DNA of 64,000 nt from Candidatus Avoscillospira avicola (GCA_018712245.1 DVHE01000007.1:45988-109987); one strand, 5' to 3'; counted from the stretch's first letter, positions 51,431-60,625 are shown. The notes: generated by a model not told the origin, from the sequence alone. Made by a program: numbers and translations.

Positions 51431-51477
51431 AAAAATCCCTCCTTTGGCATATGGTATGCCGAAGGAGGGATTTTGGT
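51431..51477 (-). terminator. Terminator of the recJ-to-rqcP operon; also sequesters a ribosome site
   Basis: About 20-bp stem: AAAATCCCTCCTTCGGCATA on minus pairs with TATGCCAAAGGAGGGATTTT, with one mismatch/G-U, then T residues. It begins 22 bases after the rqcP stop. The 3' arm contains AAAGGAGG ahead of the small ORF at 51429. Confidence 0.8.
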
Positions 51478-51499
51478 GCATCAAGCACAGGGTAAATCG

Positions 51500-51745
51500 T
51501 TATTCCGCGATTTCCCGATACATGGCCACGGCGTCGTCCTTGCGGACGGCCTCGGCCACCTGCAGGACCTCCACGTTGAGGGTCCGCTGGCCGAACTGGA
51601 TGGTCAGCTTGTCGCCCACCTTGACGTCGTAGGAGGCCTTGGCCGGGCGCCCGTTGACCGTGACGCGGGCGTTGTCGCAGGCCTCGTTGGCCACGGTCCG
51701 GCGCTTGATGAGCCGGGAGACCTTCAGGTATTTGTCCAGCCGCAT
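51500..51745 (-). CDS. rqcP: S4-domain RNA-binding protein RqcP (YabO-like)
   Basis: 81 residues, one S4 domain: MRLDKYLKVSRLIKRRTVANEACDNARVTVNGRPAKASYDVKVGD. In Bacillus the orthologue (YabO/RqcP) helps RqcH elongate C-terminal tails on stalled nascent chains. The start lies 1 base after the hup stop, and the spoVB-mazG-hup-rqcP order echoes the Bacillus yabM-yabN-yabO cluster, supporting this over HslR. Confidence 0.88.
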   Translation of the reverse strand: MRLDKYLKVSRLIKRRTVANEACDNARVTVNGRPAKASYDVKVGDKLTIQFGQRTLNVEVLQVAEAVRKDDAVAMYREIAE

Positions 51746-51746
51746 C

Positions 51747-52022
51747 TTACTTCGCCACGCGATCCTTCAGCGCCTTGCCGGCCTTGAACACAGGGGCCTT
51801 GGTGGCGGGGATCTCAATGGGCTCCTTGGTCTTGGGGTTGCGGCCCATGCGGGCGTCCCGGGCCTTGATCTCGAAGCTGCCGAAGCCCACCAGCTGGACC
51901 TTGTCGCCCTGGGCCAGGGCGTCGCTGACGGTGTCGAGCATGGCGTTCAGGGCCTGCTCGGCATCTTTTTTGGAAAGGCCGGCGCGTTCGGCCACCTGGT
52001 TGATGAGTTCTGTTTTGTTCAT
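51747..52022 (-). CDS. hup: HU family DNA-binding protein
   Basis: 91 residues. Complete HU: MNKTELINQVAERAGLSKKDAEQALNAMLDTV, VGFGSFEIKARDARMGRNPKTKEPIEIPA (DNA-binding arm) and the end VFKAGKALKDRV. Bends and compacts DNA. Start 52022 has GAGGAAA upstream; a longer reading overlaps mazG in another frame. 68 bases after mazG, 1 base before rqcP. Confidence 0.96.
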   Translation of the reverse strand: MNKTELINQVAERAGLSKKDAEQALNAMLDTVSDALAQGDKVQLVGFGSFEIKARDARMGRNPKTKEPIEIPATKAPVFKAGKALKDRVAK

Positions 52023-52090
52023 GTGCGTTTCCTCTTTCCGTGATAATCTGATCGCCATTCTATGGTGCAGTGTTCCCAGGGGTGCGGAAT

Positions 52091-52756
52091 TTATTCCCTG
52101 CTGGCGCTGCCGTCCGGTGCGGCGGCCTTGACCGACGCGATGAAGGCTTCGCAGGCGCCGTGGAGCGCAGCCTCCGGGTCGATCTCCCGCTGGGCCGCCC
52201 ACTGGGCGCAGGCGAACAGCAGCTTTCCCAGGTCTTCGGCTGTCCGGAGGCCCTCCACCGCTTCAGGGAGCGCTTCGTTCACAGCCGCGCCGTTTTTTTG
52301 GGCCTTGTTCACCAGCTTTTCCGCCCGCCATAAGGCCGGCAGGGAGCGGGCAACGGCGTCCAGCTTCTCGCCCACCGTGGTCTGCCCCTTCTCCAGGGCC
52401 TTGCAGTCCTCCCAGCTCTTGGTGGTGTCGCCGCCGAAGACGTGAGGATGACGAAAAATAAGCTTTTTGCAAACCCGGTCACAGACGTCATCAAAGTCGA
52501 ACCTGCCCCGATCCTTTTCAATGTCGGCGTGGAAGACCACTTGCAGCAGCACGTCTCCCAGCTCTTCCTTCATCAGCTCCAGGTCGTCGTTGTCCAGGGC
52601 CTCGCAGGCCTCGTAGGCCTCCTCGAGAAAGTTCCGCCGGATGGACTGATGGGTTTGGGCCTGATCCCAGGGGCAGCCGCCGGGGCTGCGCAAAATGTGG
52701 GTGATTTCCGCCAGGTCAGTCATGTCATACCGCGGTTTGCTCATAAAATCTACCAT
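52091..52756 (-). CDS. mazG: Nucleoside triphosphate pyrophosphohydrolase MazG
   Basis: 221 residues. MazG motifs: SPGGCPWDQAQTHQSIRRNFLEEAYEACEALD (EExxE helix), then ELMKEELGDVLLQVVFHADI, and HPHVFGGDTTKSWEDCKALEKG. Hydrolyses noncanonical or excess NTPs. ATG 52756 preferred over GTG 52765, since AAAAGG lies just upstream of the latter. Only the MazG part is present, without the N-terminal methylase domain of Bacillus YabN. Confidence 0.93.
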   Translation of the reverse strand: MVDFMSKPRYDMTDLAEITHILRSPGGCPWDQAQTHQSIRRNFLEEAYEACEALDNDDLELMKEELGDVLLQVVFHADIEKDRGRFDFDDVCDRVCKKLIFRHPHVFGGDTTKSWEDCKALEKGQTTVGEKLDAVARSLPALWRAEKLVNKAQKNGAAVNEALPEAVEGLRTAEDLGKLLFACAQWAAQREIDPEAALHGACEAFIASVKAAAPDGSASRE

Positions 52757-52797
52757 ATTTTTCACCTTTTCGCAAGCAGAATCTTTAGAAAACTCAA

Positions 52798-54402
52798 TTA
52801 TTTCTGCACCCGCAGCAGCTTTGCCAGCTTTTCGCCGCCGGGCAGGAGCATACAGTCGTCATAGGTGATGATTTTGAAGGCGTAGACCAAAATCACGTAC
52901 ACCACCACGGCCACGGCTATGGCACCCAGACAGGCCAGCTTCGGTGCGCCCAGCACCGACTCCAGCACGCCGTAGGCCATATACGTCACAGCGCCCATCA
53001 ACAGGCCTGCCAGGAAGGGCTTGAAGAGAGACTTCATGCAGGAGATGTCGAGAATCTTCTTCCGATACATGGCAGCGACGTTGAGAACCGTAATCACCGC
53101 ATAGCAAATCAAGGTGCCGATGGCCGCGCCGGCGATGTAGAGGCTGGGGATGACCACCAGAAAATAGTTGGCGATGACCTTGACCACGCCGCCGATAATC
53201 ATATTGATGACCGGGGTCGTCACGTCGCCGTGGGCCTGCATCATGGCGTTCGTCACCAAAACCAGGGAGTTGAAGATGACTGCCGCGCCCAGATACATCA
53301 TGATATTTCCCGCGACCTGCAAATCGCTGCCCCGGTAGTTAAAGAGATACATGATCGGCTGGGCCAGGCTGATAAAGCCGAAGGCGCAGGGCATGGCCAC
53401 CAGGCCGGTGATGCGCATGGCCGAGGATTCCACCAGGGCGGCATTTTTGCCCTCTTTCAGGGTCAGATGGGCGGTGATGGCCGGGATGATGGAGATGGTG
53501 ATGGGCGTAATCAACGCGCAGGGCAGGTTGAACATGGTCTGCCCGAAGTTGTAGATGCCCTTGAGGTGCTCCACGTAGTCCTGCACCAGGGTCGCCGCGC
53601 CGGAGAGGCGGCGCATATAGACCATGGTGTCGACCAGGTTGATGATCTGCAATCCCGCCGAGCCGAGCGTAATGGGAATGGCGATGGCCAGCAGCTGACG
53701 CATGGTCGCGCCGGTGGACTTGGCGGTACCGCCGGTGGGCAGGGTCCGGCTGGCCTTGCGGTAGCACCGCCAGAGGTAGAAGGCCGAGACCACACAGCCC
53801 ACGGTGACACCGAGAATCGCGCCGCCCGCGCCCAGGGTCAGGTCGCCGGTGAGGCGCATGACCAGCAGGGCCAGGCCCAGACCGATGAAGAGCTTGCACA
53901 GGGCCTCAAAGACCTGGCTGACCGAGGTGGGGGCCATGTTGCTCTGGCCCTGGAAAAAGCCCCGGAAGGCCGAGATAATGCAGATAAACAGCACCGAAGG
54001 AGCCAGGGCGGCGATGGCGGCCCAGGAGGTGTCGTAGGTGGTGATCATCACCGACAGCTGGCGGCTGAAGATCAGCATTCCCAGGCTGCCTACGATGCCC
54101 AGGACCAGGAAGACCCGGAGGGCCGTGCTGAAAATCTTGCGGATCTGGGCGTAGTTGCCCAGGGCCCGGGCCTCGGAGGTCATGCGGCTCATGGCCACGG
54201 GGAGGCCTGTGGTGGAGATCATCAGCAGCACCGAGTAGAAGTCGTAGGCCGTGGTGAAGTAGCCGTAGCCCTTGTCGTCGATGATACCCAGCAGGGGAAT
54301 CTTATAGACCGCGCCGATGATCTTGACAATGATGGTGGCGGCGGCCAGCATGGCCGCGCCCTGTAGGAAGGACTGCTGCTTGGCAGTCTTTTTTTCATCC
54401 AT
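52798..54402 (-). CDS. SpoVB/MurJ-like polysaccharide or lipid flippase
   Basis: 534 residues, about 14 membrane helices. MATE/MVF-type flippase: SFLQGAAMLAAATIIVKIIGAVYKIPL at the N-terminus, AFRGFFQGQSNMAPTSVSQVFEALCKLFIGL, and ANYFLVVIPSLYIAGAAIGTLICY. It fits the SpoVB/YabM polysaccharide-biosynthesis family, which moves lipid-linked wall precursors. Starts 5 bases after the amidohydrolase stop and precedes mazG by 41 bases, part of the long minus-strand operon. Confidence 0.9.
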   Translation of the reverse strand: MDEKKTAKQQSFLQGAAMLAAATIIVKIIGAVYKIPLLGIIDDKGYGYFTTAYDFYSVLLMISTTGLPVAMSRMTSEARALGNYAQIRKIFSTALRVFLVLGIVGSLGMLIFSRQLSVMITTYDTSWAAIAALAPSVLFICIISAFRGFFQGQSNMAPTSVSQVFEALCKLFIGLGLALLVMRLTGDLTLGAGGAILGVTVGCVVSAFYLWRCYRKASRTLPTGGTAKSTGATMRQLLAIAIPITLGSAGLQIINLVDTMVYMRRLSGAATLVQDYVEHLKGIYNFGQTMFNLPCALITPITISIIPAITAHLTLKEGKNAALVESSAMRITGLVAMPCAFGFISLAQPIMYLFNYRGSDLQVAGNIMMYLGAAVIFNSLVLVTNAMMQAHGDVTTPVINMIIGGVVKVIANYFLVVIPSLYIAGAAIGTLICYAVITVLNVAAMYRKKILDISCMKSLFKPFLAGLLMGAVTYMAYGVLESVLGAPKLACLGAIAVAVVVYVILVYAFKIITYDDCMLLPGGEKLAKLLRVQK

Positions 54403-54407
54403 ATTGA

Positions 54408-55727
54408 TTACGATTCCTCCTTATTCTCACCGAACACCCGGGGCATGGCAGCCGAGAGCGTCTGGATTGCGGCGGCCAGGTCGATGGTGGGGAACTTCCC
54501 CGCCGCGTAGAGAATCTGGCCGCGGACCATGGTCAAGGTGACGTCCGCGCCGGACGCGGTGTAGACCAGGTTGGAATAGAGATTGTGGCAGGGGATCAGC
54601 TGTGGCTGGGTGAAGTCCAGCAGGATGAGGTCGGCGTCCATTCCCACCTGGAGCATCCCGCACTCGCCGTTCCGCCCCTGGGCCTTGGCGCCGCAGACCG
54701 TCGCCATCAAGAGGGCCGCCTGGGCCGGCAGGGCCGTGGGGTCGGCGGCACGGGCCTTAGCCGTGAGGCACGCGGCCCGCATGGTCCGGAAGAGGTCCAG
54801 GCTGCCTGCCTCGGCGGCGGAGCCGGTGCCCAGCGCCACGTTGAGGCCCGCCTTGGCCAGCGCCGCCGGGTCCGCGGTGGGCTTGCCCAGCTTGGCGTCT
54901 GACAGGGGGCAGTGGACCACCGAGGCGCCCCGCCGGGCCAAAAGCGCCGCGTCAGCCTCCAGGAGGCTTCCGCAGCCCGCGGCCTGGGTGGGCAGCCGGA
55001 AGAGACCGGAGCAATCCAGAATCTCCGCCGGGGAGAGGCCCCAGCGCTCCAGGGCGTCCTGGTTGTCGGTGTCGGTCTCCGAAAGGTGAAGCTGGAGGCC
55101 CAGACGGTTGTTGACGGCGTACTCATAGAGGGCGTCCCACAGGGGCGGGCTGGAGCTGTAGGCGCCGTGGAGCCCGGCGTCGATGCGGATGCGCCCGCCG
55201 TCGTAGCCATGGTACTGCTCGACGGTTTTCACCAGGGCCTGACAGTCGGGGTAGGTTTCAAAGTCGAAGTCGTCCCCCAGGTACATGGAGAGGTCCGGGG
55301 CCAGGTTGGCCTTGATGCCGCTCTCGGCGCAGGCCCGGGCCACGGCCTCGAGGGGGCCGTCCAGGCTGGAGAGGGAGGTGACGCCGCAGCGAAGGCTCTC
55401 GGCGATGCCCAACAGGGCCGCGGCGTGGGCCGTCTCGGCATCCATCCGCTCCTCCCGGGGATAAATGCGCTCCGCCAGCCGGGTCCGCTCGTCCACCTCG
55501 TCGGCCCAGCCCCGGAGAATGGTCTGGGGCAGGTGGGTGTGGCAGTTGATGAGCCCCGGCAGCAGGATCTGGCCCGTGGCGTCGAGAATTTCCCGGGGCT
55601 GCTCCTGGGGCGGCTCCTGGGAGAGATGGCTGATCTTACCGTCGGTGACGCCCACGAAGGCGTCGGGCAGGACGCGCATCTGCCCGTCCAGCGTCACGGC
55701 AGTGACATGGGAAAAGAGAAAATCCAT
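54408..55727 (-). CDS. MtaD/SAH-deaminase-like amidohydrolase with a missing catalytic Asp
   Basis: 439 residues. Amidohydrolase similar to 5'-methylthioadenosine/S-adenosylhomocysteine deaminase: LLPGLINCHTHLPQTILRG (H-x-H), LGLQLHLSETDTD (His, Glu) and VVHCPLSDAKLGKPT (His). The expected LGTDGAASNN-type motif reads LGTGSAAEAGSLDLF, so the metal-binding/catalytic Asp is Gly. It may be inactive, or use another ligand. Start 55727 has TTGGAGG upstream. Lies between hemZ (11-base gap) and the spoVB-like gene. Confidence 0.82.
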   Translation of the reverse strand: MDFLFSHVTAVTLDGQMRVLPDAFVGVTDGKISHLSQEPPQEQPREILDATGQILLPGLINCHTHLPQTILRGWADEVDERTRLAERIYPREERMDAETAHAAALLGIAESLRCGVTSLSSLDGPLEAVARACAESGIKANLAPDLSMYLGDDFDFETYPDCQALVKTVEQYHGYDGGRIRIDAGLHGAYSSSPPLWDALYEYAVNNRLGLQLHLSETDTDNQDALERWGLSPAEILDCSGLFRLPTQAAGCGSLLEADAALLARRGASVVHCPLSDAKLGKPTADPAALAKAGLNVALGTGSAAEAGSLDLFRTMRAACLTAKARAADPTALPAQAALLMATVCGAKAQGRNGECGMLQVGMDADLILLDFTQPQLIPCHNLYSNLVYTASGADVTLTMVRGQILYAAGKFPTIDLAAAIQTLSAAMPRVFGENKEES

Positions 55728-55738
55728 AGTGCCTCCAA

Positions 55739-57190
55739 TCATAAGAGCGGCGTCTGGCTGTCCGCTTCCTCCAGAAGCGCAAAAATCTCGGCCTTCTGCC
55801 GGAGAATCTCGTCGATCCGTCCGATGTAGTCGGCGGGAATCTTGGGATTGTGGAACCGCTGGAGCTTGCCGGGCCCCAGGTTTACCTTGGTCATGCCGCC
55901 GCCGCCCAGGGAGAGGATGGTGTGCAGCTCCTCCATCATGGCGATGTTGTAAAGGCCCGTGTAGCCGGGCTTGCACCAGCCGACATTTTCAAAGCTGCCG
56001 GACATATATTTCTGCCGGTAGAGGTAGTAGGGCTCGTACCCGGCACTTCGAAGCGCGGCCTCGGTGCGGGTAAGCATCTCGGCCACGGCCTCACCGCTGG
56101 GGAGGCCCCGGCGGTCCTGGTAGAGCTCGGCGGCTTTTTTGAGGGCCAGGGTGTGGACCGTGATGTTGCTGGGGTCCAGGCCGATGACCTGACGGACCGA
56201 ATCCAGGAAGGAATCCGCCGTGTCGCCGGGGAGTCCGGCAATCAGGTCCATATTGATGCCGTCAAACCCGGCGGCCTGGGCGTCGGCGTAGGCCCGGAGG
56301 GTCTGGGCGGTGGTGTGGCGGCGGCCAATGCGCCGGAGAACCTCGTCGGACATGGTCTGGGGGTTGATGCTCATGCGGTCCGCGCCGCCCTGGCGGATGA
56401 CCTGAAGCTTTTGAAGGTCCAGGGTGTCGGGCCGTCCGCCCTCCACGGTGAACTCCAGGCACTCGGAGAGGTCGAAATGCTCCCGGATGGCGGCCAGCAG
56501 CCGCTCCATCTGGGGCGCGGAGAGGGTGGTGGGGGTGCCGCCGCCGATGTAAAGGGTGCGGACTGTCCGGCCCGTCTGCCGAAGCAGCTGGCCGGTATGG
56601 GTAATTTCTCGGAGCAGCGCCTCCAGGTAGGGCGGCAGGTCCTTGCCGAATTTCTCCACGCTCTGGCTCACAAAGGAGCAGTAGGCGCAGCGGGTGGGGC
56701 AGAAGGGAATGCCCACATAGACCGAGAGGTCCCGGGGGCGGAGGAGCCGCGCCGTCTCCACGGTGTGGCGGGAGGCGTCGATGCACAGCCGCCGACGGGC
56801 TTCGGAGACGAAGTAGGTGTCCTTCAAAAGCCGGTCGGCGCTGGCTTCGGTGCCGCCGGCCAGGAGGTGGGCCGAGGTGAGCTTGGTGGGCCGCACACCG
56901 GCCAGGGCGCCCCAGGGCGGCGGCGCGGGCAGCACCTGGAGGGCCGCCAGGTAAAAGCTTTGCTGTAAAATCTGCCGCCGGAGGCGGACGTTTTCCGCTT
57001 CTGCCACCGGCAGGCGCCGGGCGCCGTGGCCCACCCGGCCCTGGTATTCGATTTTGGCCGTGGCGGTCAGGTAGGTCTTGCCTGTCGAGAGGGCGGAGAG
57101 GGCCTCGCCCTCGTCGGTCTGGGGAAAGAGCTGCATCATCAGCTGCTCCACGGCATAGAGGTCCTGATGGCCCCGGAGGGTGAGCTTCAT
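55739..57190 (-). CDS. hemZ: HemZ-type coproporphyrinogen dehydrogenase (radical SAM)
   Basis: 483 residues. N-terminal HemZ-specific domain (about 1-150, including WGALAGVRPTKL) precedes the radical SAM core, with the cluster motif CPTRCAYC (Cys164, 168, 171), LYIGGGTPTTLS, EFTVEGGRPDTL and DLIAGLPGD. The C-terminus has PYYLYRQKYMSGSFENVG. Family members are HemN-like, and true coproporphyrinogen oxidase activity is not established for all. The ATG overlaps the MBL stop (ATGA). Confidence 0.9.
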   Translation of the reverse strand: MKLTLRGHQDLYAVEQLMMQLFPQTDEGEALSALSTGKTYLTATAKIEYQGRVGHGARRLPVAEAENVRLRRQILQQSFYLAALQVLPAPPPWGALAGVRPTKLTSAHLLAGGTEASADRLLKDTYFVSEARRRLCIDASRHTVETARLLRPRDLSVYVGIPFCPTRCAYCSFVSQSVEKFGKDLPPYLEALLREITHTGQLLRQTGRTVRTLYIGGGTPTTLSAPQMERLLAAIREHFDLSECLEFTVEGGRPDTLDLQKLQVIRQGGADRMSINPQTMSDEVLRRIGRRHTTAQTLRAYADAQAAGFDGINMDLIAGLPGDTADSFLDSVRQVIGLDPSNITVHTLALKKAAELYQDRRGLPSGEAVAEMLTRTEAALRSAGYEPYYLYRQKYMSGSFENVGWCKPGYTGLYNIAMMEELHTILSLGGGGMTKVNLGPGKLQRFHNPKIPADYIGRIDEILRQKAEIFALLEEADSQTPLL

Positions 57191-57786
57191 CGCAATGCCT
57201 CTTTCATATAGGGATTGGTGTCCCGCTCTGTCTGGAGCGTGGTAGCGCCGCCGTGGCCGGGGAGGACCGTGTAGTCGCCCTCCAGCTGGGCCAGCTTTTT
57301 CAGCGAGGCCAGCATCTGCTGCCAGGAGCCGCCGGGAAAGTCGGTGCGGCCGCAGGACCCGGCGAAGAGCGTGTCCCCGCTCAGGAGCAGAGTTCCGGCC
57401 ACCAGGCAGACGGAGCCGGGGGTGTGGCCCGGGGTGTGGAGGACCCGGAAGGTGATGCCGTCCATAGAAATGGTGTCGCCCTCGCCGTAGGTATGGGTCC
57501 AGGAGAGGCCCCGGGTCATCTGGGGCGGCAGGGCGATATCGGCCTCGTGAACGTAGACCGGCAGGTCCGGGTACTCGGCCCGGAGGTCGGCGATGCCGCC
57601 CACGTGGTCGTAGTGGCCGTGGGTCAGGAAGAGGTAGGCGGGGGTGAGCTGCTGCTGCGCCAGCCACTGGGCCACGGCTGCGCCGTCGTCGCCGGGGTCC
57701 ACGATGGCGCAGCGGCCTGTGGCCTCGTCGGCCACCACGTAGCAGTTGGTCTCCAGGGGACCCAGGGGGAAGGAATAGAGCTTCAT
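57187..57786 (-). CDS. MBL-fold metallo-hydrolase (glyoxalase II-like)
   Basis: 199 residues. Zinc motif THGHYDHVGG, with further ligands in LHTPGHTPGS, LSGDTLFAGSCGRTDFPGG and VLPGHGGATT. The GRTDF-containing segment is typical of small glyoxalase-II-like hydrolases. Substrate unproven. AAGGAGG precedes the ATG. Between dtd (14-base gap) and hemZ (overlap). Confidence 0.9.
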   Translation of the reverse strand: MKLYSFPLGPLETNCYVVADEATGRCAIVDPGDDGAAVAQWLAQQQLTPAYLFLTHGHYDHVGGIADLRAEYPDLPVYVHEADIALPPQMTRGLSWTHTYGEGDTISMDGITFRVLHTPGHTPGSVCLVAGTLLLSGDTLFAGSCGRTDFPGGSWQQMLASLKKLAQLEGDYTVLPGHGGATTLQTERDTNPYMKEALR

Positions 57787-57800
57787 AGGCACCTCCTTGT

Positions 57801-58250
57801 TTACTTGAGATCGCGGGTGTCCAAGATCATGGTGACGGGGCCGTCGTTGACTGACTCCACCTGCATATAGGCCCCGAACTGGCCGTGCTGGGGCGGGAAG
57901 CCCAGCCGCTCGCACTCGGCCAGGAACTGCTCATAGAGCGGGATGGCCAGGTCCGGCCCGGCAGCGGCCAGGAAGTTGGGGCGGCGGCCGTGGCTGCAGT
58001 CGCCGTAGAGGGTGAACTGGCTGACCACCAGGACGCTCCCGCCCACGTCGGATAAGCCCTTATTCATTTTATCGTTCTCGTCGCGGAAAATGCGAAGGCC
58101 CAGCACCTTTTCCGCGAGCTTTCTGCACAATGCCGGGGTGTCATCCTGGGTGACGCCCAGGAGGATGAGAAAGCCCGGCCCGATCTGCCCCACGGTCTGG
58201 CCGTCGATGGCCACCGAGGCAGAGCGGACACGGGTGACAACTGCACGCAT
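57801..58250 (-). CDS. dtd: D-aminoacyl-tRNA deacylase
   Basis: 149 residues, standard length. MRAVVTRVRSASVAIDGQTVGQIGPG, then VSQFTLYGDCSHGRRPNF (the SQFTL active-site motif) and FGAYMQVESVNDGPVTMIL (the NxGPVT motif). Removes D-amino acids, and glycine mischarged on tRNA-Ala, from tRNA. Follows relA after a 188-base gap that carries repeat family 2. Confidence 0.97.
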   Translation of the reverse strand: MRAVVTRVRSASVAIDGQTVGQIGPGFLILLGVTQDDTPALCRKLAEKVLGLRIFRDENDKMNKGLSDVGGSVLVVSQFTLYGDCSHGRRPNFLAAAGPDLAIPLYEQFLAECERLGFPPQHGQFGAYMQVESVNDGPVTMILDTRDLK

Positions 58251-58277
58251 AAGTAACCTCCAAAGACTGTGAATTGG

Positions 58278-58355
58278 TAGGGGTCAATGCCCACATTGAC
58301 TCGCGCCGCGTCAGCGGCCTCTCTGCCAAGGTGCGGTGGCAGCTTCATGCCGTTT
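58278..58355. repeat. Interspersed repeat family 2, plus copy
   Basis: GTAGGGGTCAATGCCCACATTG then CGCGCCGCGTCAGCGGCCTCTC and GGTGCGGTGGC. Matches 43712-43791 on the opposite strand. A CATCGGCCCCTACG end follows at 58400-58424. Confidence 0.7.
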
Positions 58356-58438
58356 GTACCACCGAGACCTCGGCAGAGATTCGCCTTTTGGCAGTCGGGC
58401 CGATGTAGGCATCGGCCCCTACGAGGGAAAATATCGGT

Positions 58439-60625
58439 TCAGCTCTTGCCGCGGCGGACGTTCTCCACGCCTGTCACGGAGCGGAGCTTGGCGGTGACGT
58501 TGTTCAGCTCGGCCACATCGTGGACGGTGAAGGTCAGGCTGGCGATGGCCTTGCCGTCGGGGACGGCGCGGCAGGAGATCTCCGTCACCTTGATCTTCAG
58601 GGAGGTCATCACCATGGCCAGGTCCAGCATCAGGCCGTCGCGGTCCTTGCAGTCGATCTCCAGCGAGGTGGCAAAGGGCTCTTCACCGGTGGTGTCGGCC
58701 CAGGAGGCCCGCACCCAGCGGTCCGGCTGGCGCTCGATCAGCGTCGGGCTGGCGTTGGGACAGTCACACCGGTGGATGGACACGCCGTAGCCCTTGGTGA
58801 CGAAGCCGATGATGGGGTCGCCGGGGACCGGCGTGCAGCACCGGGAGAATTTCACCAGGCACGAGCCGATGTCCTCGACAATGACGCCGGAGTTGGCGGT
58901 GACGGTCTGCTTTTTCCCCACACCCTGGAGGGCCTTGGGCGTCAAGTCCTTGGCGGGGAGGGACTTGTTGGCCTTGACCAGCTCGTCGCGGATGCGGTTG
59001 ACGCACTTGACGGCGGTCATGCCGCCGTAGCCGATGGCGGCGTACATATCGTCCAGGCAGTCGAAGCTCACCTTGCGGAGAATGGTGGGCAGCACCTCTT
59101 CGTTCTGGAGAACGGCGGGGTCGATGCTCATGCGCTTGAGCTCCGCCTCGAAGCTGGCCTTGCCGTGGACAATGTTCTCCTCGCGCTTCTCCTTTTTGAA
59201 CCACTGCTTGATCTTGATGCGGGCCTGGTTGCTCTGGCAGATTTTCAGCCAGTCGCGGCTGGGGCCCTTGGCGCTCTTGGAAGTGAGAACCTCCACGATA
59301 TCGCCGTTTTTCAGCTTCATATCAAAGCTGGCGATGCGGTTGTTGACCTTGGCACCCACCATGGAGTTGCCCACGGCGGAGTGGATGGCATAGGCGAAGT
59401 CGATGGGCGTGGAGCCGGCGGGCAGGGAGATGACCTTGCCCCGGGGTGTGAAGACGAAGACCTCGTCGTTGAACATATCCACCTTGAGGGAGTGGATGTA
59501 GTCCTCAGCTTCGGTGTCCTGCTGGCTCTCCAGCAGGCGGCGGACCCATTCAAATTCCTTTTCCTCTCCGGCGCCGGCGCCGCCCTGCTTGTATTTCCAG
59601 TGGGCGGCGACGCCGTACTCGGCGGTCTCGTGCATCTGCCAGGTGCGGATCTGCACTTCAAAGGGGATGCCTTCGGAGCCGATGACCGTGGTGTGGAGGG
59701 ACTGGTACATATTGGGCTTGGGGGTGGAGATATAGTCCTTGAACCGCCCGGGCACCAGGTTGAAGAGGTCGTGGATGTGGCCCAGGACATTATAGCAGTC
59801 GGGAATGTCGTCCACGATGACCCGGAAGGCGTAGAGGTCGTAGAGCTCCTCAATGGACTTGTGCTGATCCTTCAGCTTGCGGTAGATGGAGTAGACGTGC
59901 TTGATCCGGCCGTAGATGGTGCCGTGGATGCCCACGCTCTCCAGCCGCTCGGTGATTTTCTGCTGGATGGACTGCATGAAGCGGTCGTCGGCGTCCTTGT
60001 GGGCCTGGAGATAGTCCACGATCTGCTGGTAACCTTCGGGGTCCAGGTATTGCAGGGAGATGTCCTCCAGCTCCCATTTGAGCTTCTGCATACCAAGGCG
60101 GTGCGCCAGGGGCGCGTAGATCTCCATGGTCTCGGTGGACTTGGATTTCTGCTTGGCCGGCGTCTGGTACTCCAGGGTGCGCATATTGTGCAGCCGGTCC
60201 GCGATTTTGATGAGGATGACCCGGATGTCCTTGCTCATGGCCATGAACATCTTGCGCAGGTTCTCCATCTGCTGCTCTTCGGTGGTGGAGTAGTTGACGC
60301 GGGTCAGCTTGGTGACGCCCTCCACCAGCTCGGCCACAGTGCGGCCAAAGAGGCGGGCGATTTCGTCAAAGCTGGCGTCGGTGTCTTCGAGACAGTCGTG
60401 CAGCAGCGCGGCCAGAATGGCGTCGGTGTCCAGGCCGATCTCCACCACGATCTCGGCCACAGCCAGGGGATGGATGATGTAGGGCTCGCCGCTCTTGCGC
60501 AGCTGCTTCTTGTGCTTCATGTCGGCGTAGCGATAGGCCTGATCCACCAGGGCGATGTCGGTGGTGGGGGCGTGGCGGGCGATGGCCCGCATCAAAGATT
60601 GGTATCTCGCTTCGGCAGTTTCCAT
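58439..60625 (-). CDS. relA: RelA/SpoT family bifunctional (p)ppGpp synthetase/hydrolase
   Basis: 728 residues. HD hydrolase domain (AALLHDCLEDTDAS, ILIKIADRLHNMRT), then the synthetase domain (YDLYAFRVIVDDIPDCYNVLGHIH, KPNMYQSLHTTVIG, VQIRTWQMHETAEYGVAAHWKYK), TGS domain (VFVFTPRGKVISLPAGSTPIDFAYAIHS), and a C-terminal ACT region. Both catalytic halves look intact, so a bifunctional Rel. Its ATG lies directly after the recJ stop, so the two are tightly coupled. Confidence 0.96.
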   Translation of the reverse strand: METAEARYQSLMRAIARHAPTTDIALVDQAYRYADMKHKKQLRKSGEPYIIHPLAVAEIVVEIGLDTDAILAALLHDCLEDTDASFDEIARLFGRTVAELVEGVTKLTRVNYSTTEEQQMENLRKMFMAMSKDIRVILIKIADRLHNMRTLEYQTPAKQKSKSTETMEIYAPLAHRLGMQKLKWELEDISLQYLDPEGYQQIVDYLQAHKDADDRFMQSIQQKITERLESVGIHGTIYGRIKHVYSIYRKLKDQHKSIEELYDLYAFRVIVDDIPDCYNVLGHIHDLFNLVPGRFKDYISTPKPNMYQSLHTTVIGSEGIPFEVQIRTWQMHETAEYGVAAHWKYKQGGAGAGEEKEFEWVRRLLESQQDTEAEDYIHSLKVDMFNDEVFVFTPRGKVISLPAGSTPIDFAYAIHSAVGNSMVGAKVNNRIASFDMKLKNGDIVEVLTSKSAKGPSRDWLKICQSNQARIKIKQWFKKEKREENIVHGKASFEAELKRMSIDPAVLQNEEVLPTILRKVSFDCLDDMYAAIGYGGMTAVKCVNRIRDELVKANKSLPAKDLTPKALQGVGKKQTVTANSGVIVEDIGSCLVKFSRCCTPVPGDPIIGFVTKGYGVSIHRCDCPNASPTLIERQPDRWVRASWADTTGEEPFATSLEIDCKDRDGLMLDLAMVMTSLKIKVTEISCRAVPDGKAIASLTFTVHDVAELNNVTAKLRSVTGVENVRRGKS

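Noticed and set aside
50970..51431. 153-codon plus ORF downstream of the XRE gene
   Set aside because: It starts inside the frameshifted XRE gene and has low-complexity Arg/Pro/Ala content with no ribosome site.
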